Positions 63,264-64,000 of a DNA stretch of 64,000 nucleotides are shown in pieces (the first letter of the stretch is position 1; each line of letters begins with the position of its first letter). The notes beneath the pieces are model-generated. The model had not been told where the DNA came from and made no database searches. It saw only the letters and a program-made list of their open reading frames with translations. Source of the DNA: Craterostigma plantagineum (taxonomy: Eukaryota; Streptophyta; Magnoliopsida; Lamiales; Linderniaceae); the NCBI GenBank assembly GCA_027422505.1, contig JAPQWV010001126.1, positions 58,001-122,000 on the forward strand, in the 5' to 3' direction. The position numbers were made by a program, and so were the translations under genes.

Positions 63264-64000
63264 CAATAGGCGACGGCACTATAGGCGACGGGTTTGCAAA
63301 ATCCGTCGCCTATAATGGATGCGGTGGCATTATGGTAATTTTATTTAAGTGTCGACGATTATAGGCGCCGGTCGTTGTGACGAAACCGTCGCCTGTGAGT
63401 TTAGTAACTCTTCGGCGACATTTGGTAACAAAAAACGTGTCGCCCAACTATTTTACTTGTTTAAAAAACATTTCTCTTCTCACATGGGCGACGGTTGTTT
63501 CGCTACGAAGGCGTCGCACAAATTAAATTTTTTTTGTTTGGGTATGGGCGACTCATATTGGTAACACAAATTAAACATGAGTCGCCCATGAGGGAATTTT
63601 ATATTTTTTAATTTAGGTATTGGCGACTCATGTTACACGAATGAGTCGCCCATGCACGTGCTTTAATTTTTTATTTTGTTTAACATAGGCGACTCATGTT
63701 AACGGAACATGAGTCGCCCATGATGGAATTTTATATTTTTTAATTTAGGTATGGGCGACTCATGTTACCCGAATGAGTCGCCCATGCACGTGCTTTAATT
63801 TTTCTTTTGTTTAACATAGGCGACTCATGTTAACGGAACATAAGTCGCCCATGCACGTGCTTTAATTTTTTTTTTGTATAACATAGGCGACTCATGTTAA
63901 CGGAACATGAGTCGCCCATGATGGAATTTTATATTTTTTAATTTAGGTATGGGCGACTCATGTTACCCGAATGAGTCGCCCATGCACGTGCTTTAATTTT
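63264..64000 (+). repeat. Short unit u29, cut by the window end
   Basis: It shows the left inverted repeat, subterminal hairpins and modules a, b and most of a second a before the edge. The CACAAATTAAAT form is ancestral. The promoter and tail lie outside the window. Confidence 0.85.

Noticed and set aside
14819..64000. Ribosomal DNA or 5S spacer array, because of the about 2-kb regular units
   Set aside because: No rRNA-like conserved segment is present in any unit; the GC-richer parts are hairpins and a short leader.

Overview
This window is not ordinary gene-bearing DNA. Almost all 64 kb is a head-to-tail tandem array of one repeat family, and I find no intact protein-coding gene. The units have the structure of the ends of a plant CACTA (En/Spm-type) DNA transposon: a terminus starting CACTAGTAGAG, an imperfect inverted repeat of about 80 bp, and dense subterminal hairpins built on GGCGACGG/CCGTCGCC and GGCGACTCATG/CATGAGTCGCC. 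Next come a TATA-type core promoter, a short ATG-free leader and a T-rich intron-like stretch. This fits nuclear heterochromatin of a flowering plant; I cannot name the species.

Layout. Positions 1-1377 are the right part of a long unit. Unit u1 (1378-3761) is short. Units u2-u4 (3762-14818) are three long units of about 3.6-3.8 kb. They carry a GC-rich internal segment with a candidate minus-strand terminal exon, plus the right subterminal hairpins and right inverted repeat. From 14819 to the end there are 24 complete short units (u5-u28) and a partial one (u29). They keep only the left end, promoter, leader, intron-like part and AT-rich tail. Short-unit lengths fall on a ladder (about 1.79, 1.93, 2.1 and 2.3 kb) set by the number of internal hairpin modules: a of about 130 bp and b of about 66 bp.

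Above this is a second level of order. Units u7-u17 (19050-41320) and u18-u28 (41321-63263) form two copies of an 11-unit higher-order repeat offset by about 22.25 kb. Ten of eleven unit types match in order, and rare diagnostic variants recur in the matching units.

The main interpretation, which is inference, is a CACTA transposon becoming a satellite. Elements first joined end to end, apparently sharing an ACTAGT core. A deletion at an AATAA microhomology then fused the AT-rich interior to the left inverted repeat, and the shortened unit was amplified, first singly and later in blocks of eleven. Each unit keeps a promoter-like segment pointing into the hairpins of the next unit, so read-through RNA could feed a small-RNA pathway. 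Clusters of single-base indels at about 34.98-37.9 kb and 43.6-44.4 kb look like poor consensus, so fine detail there is unreliable.
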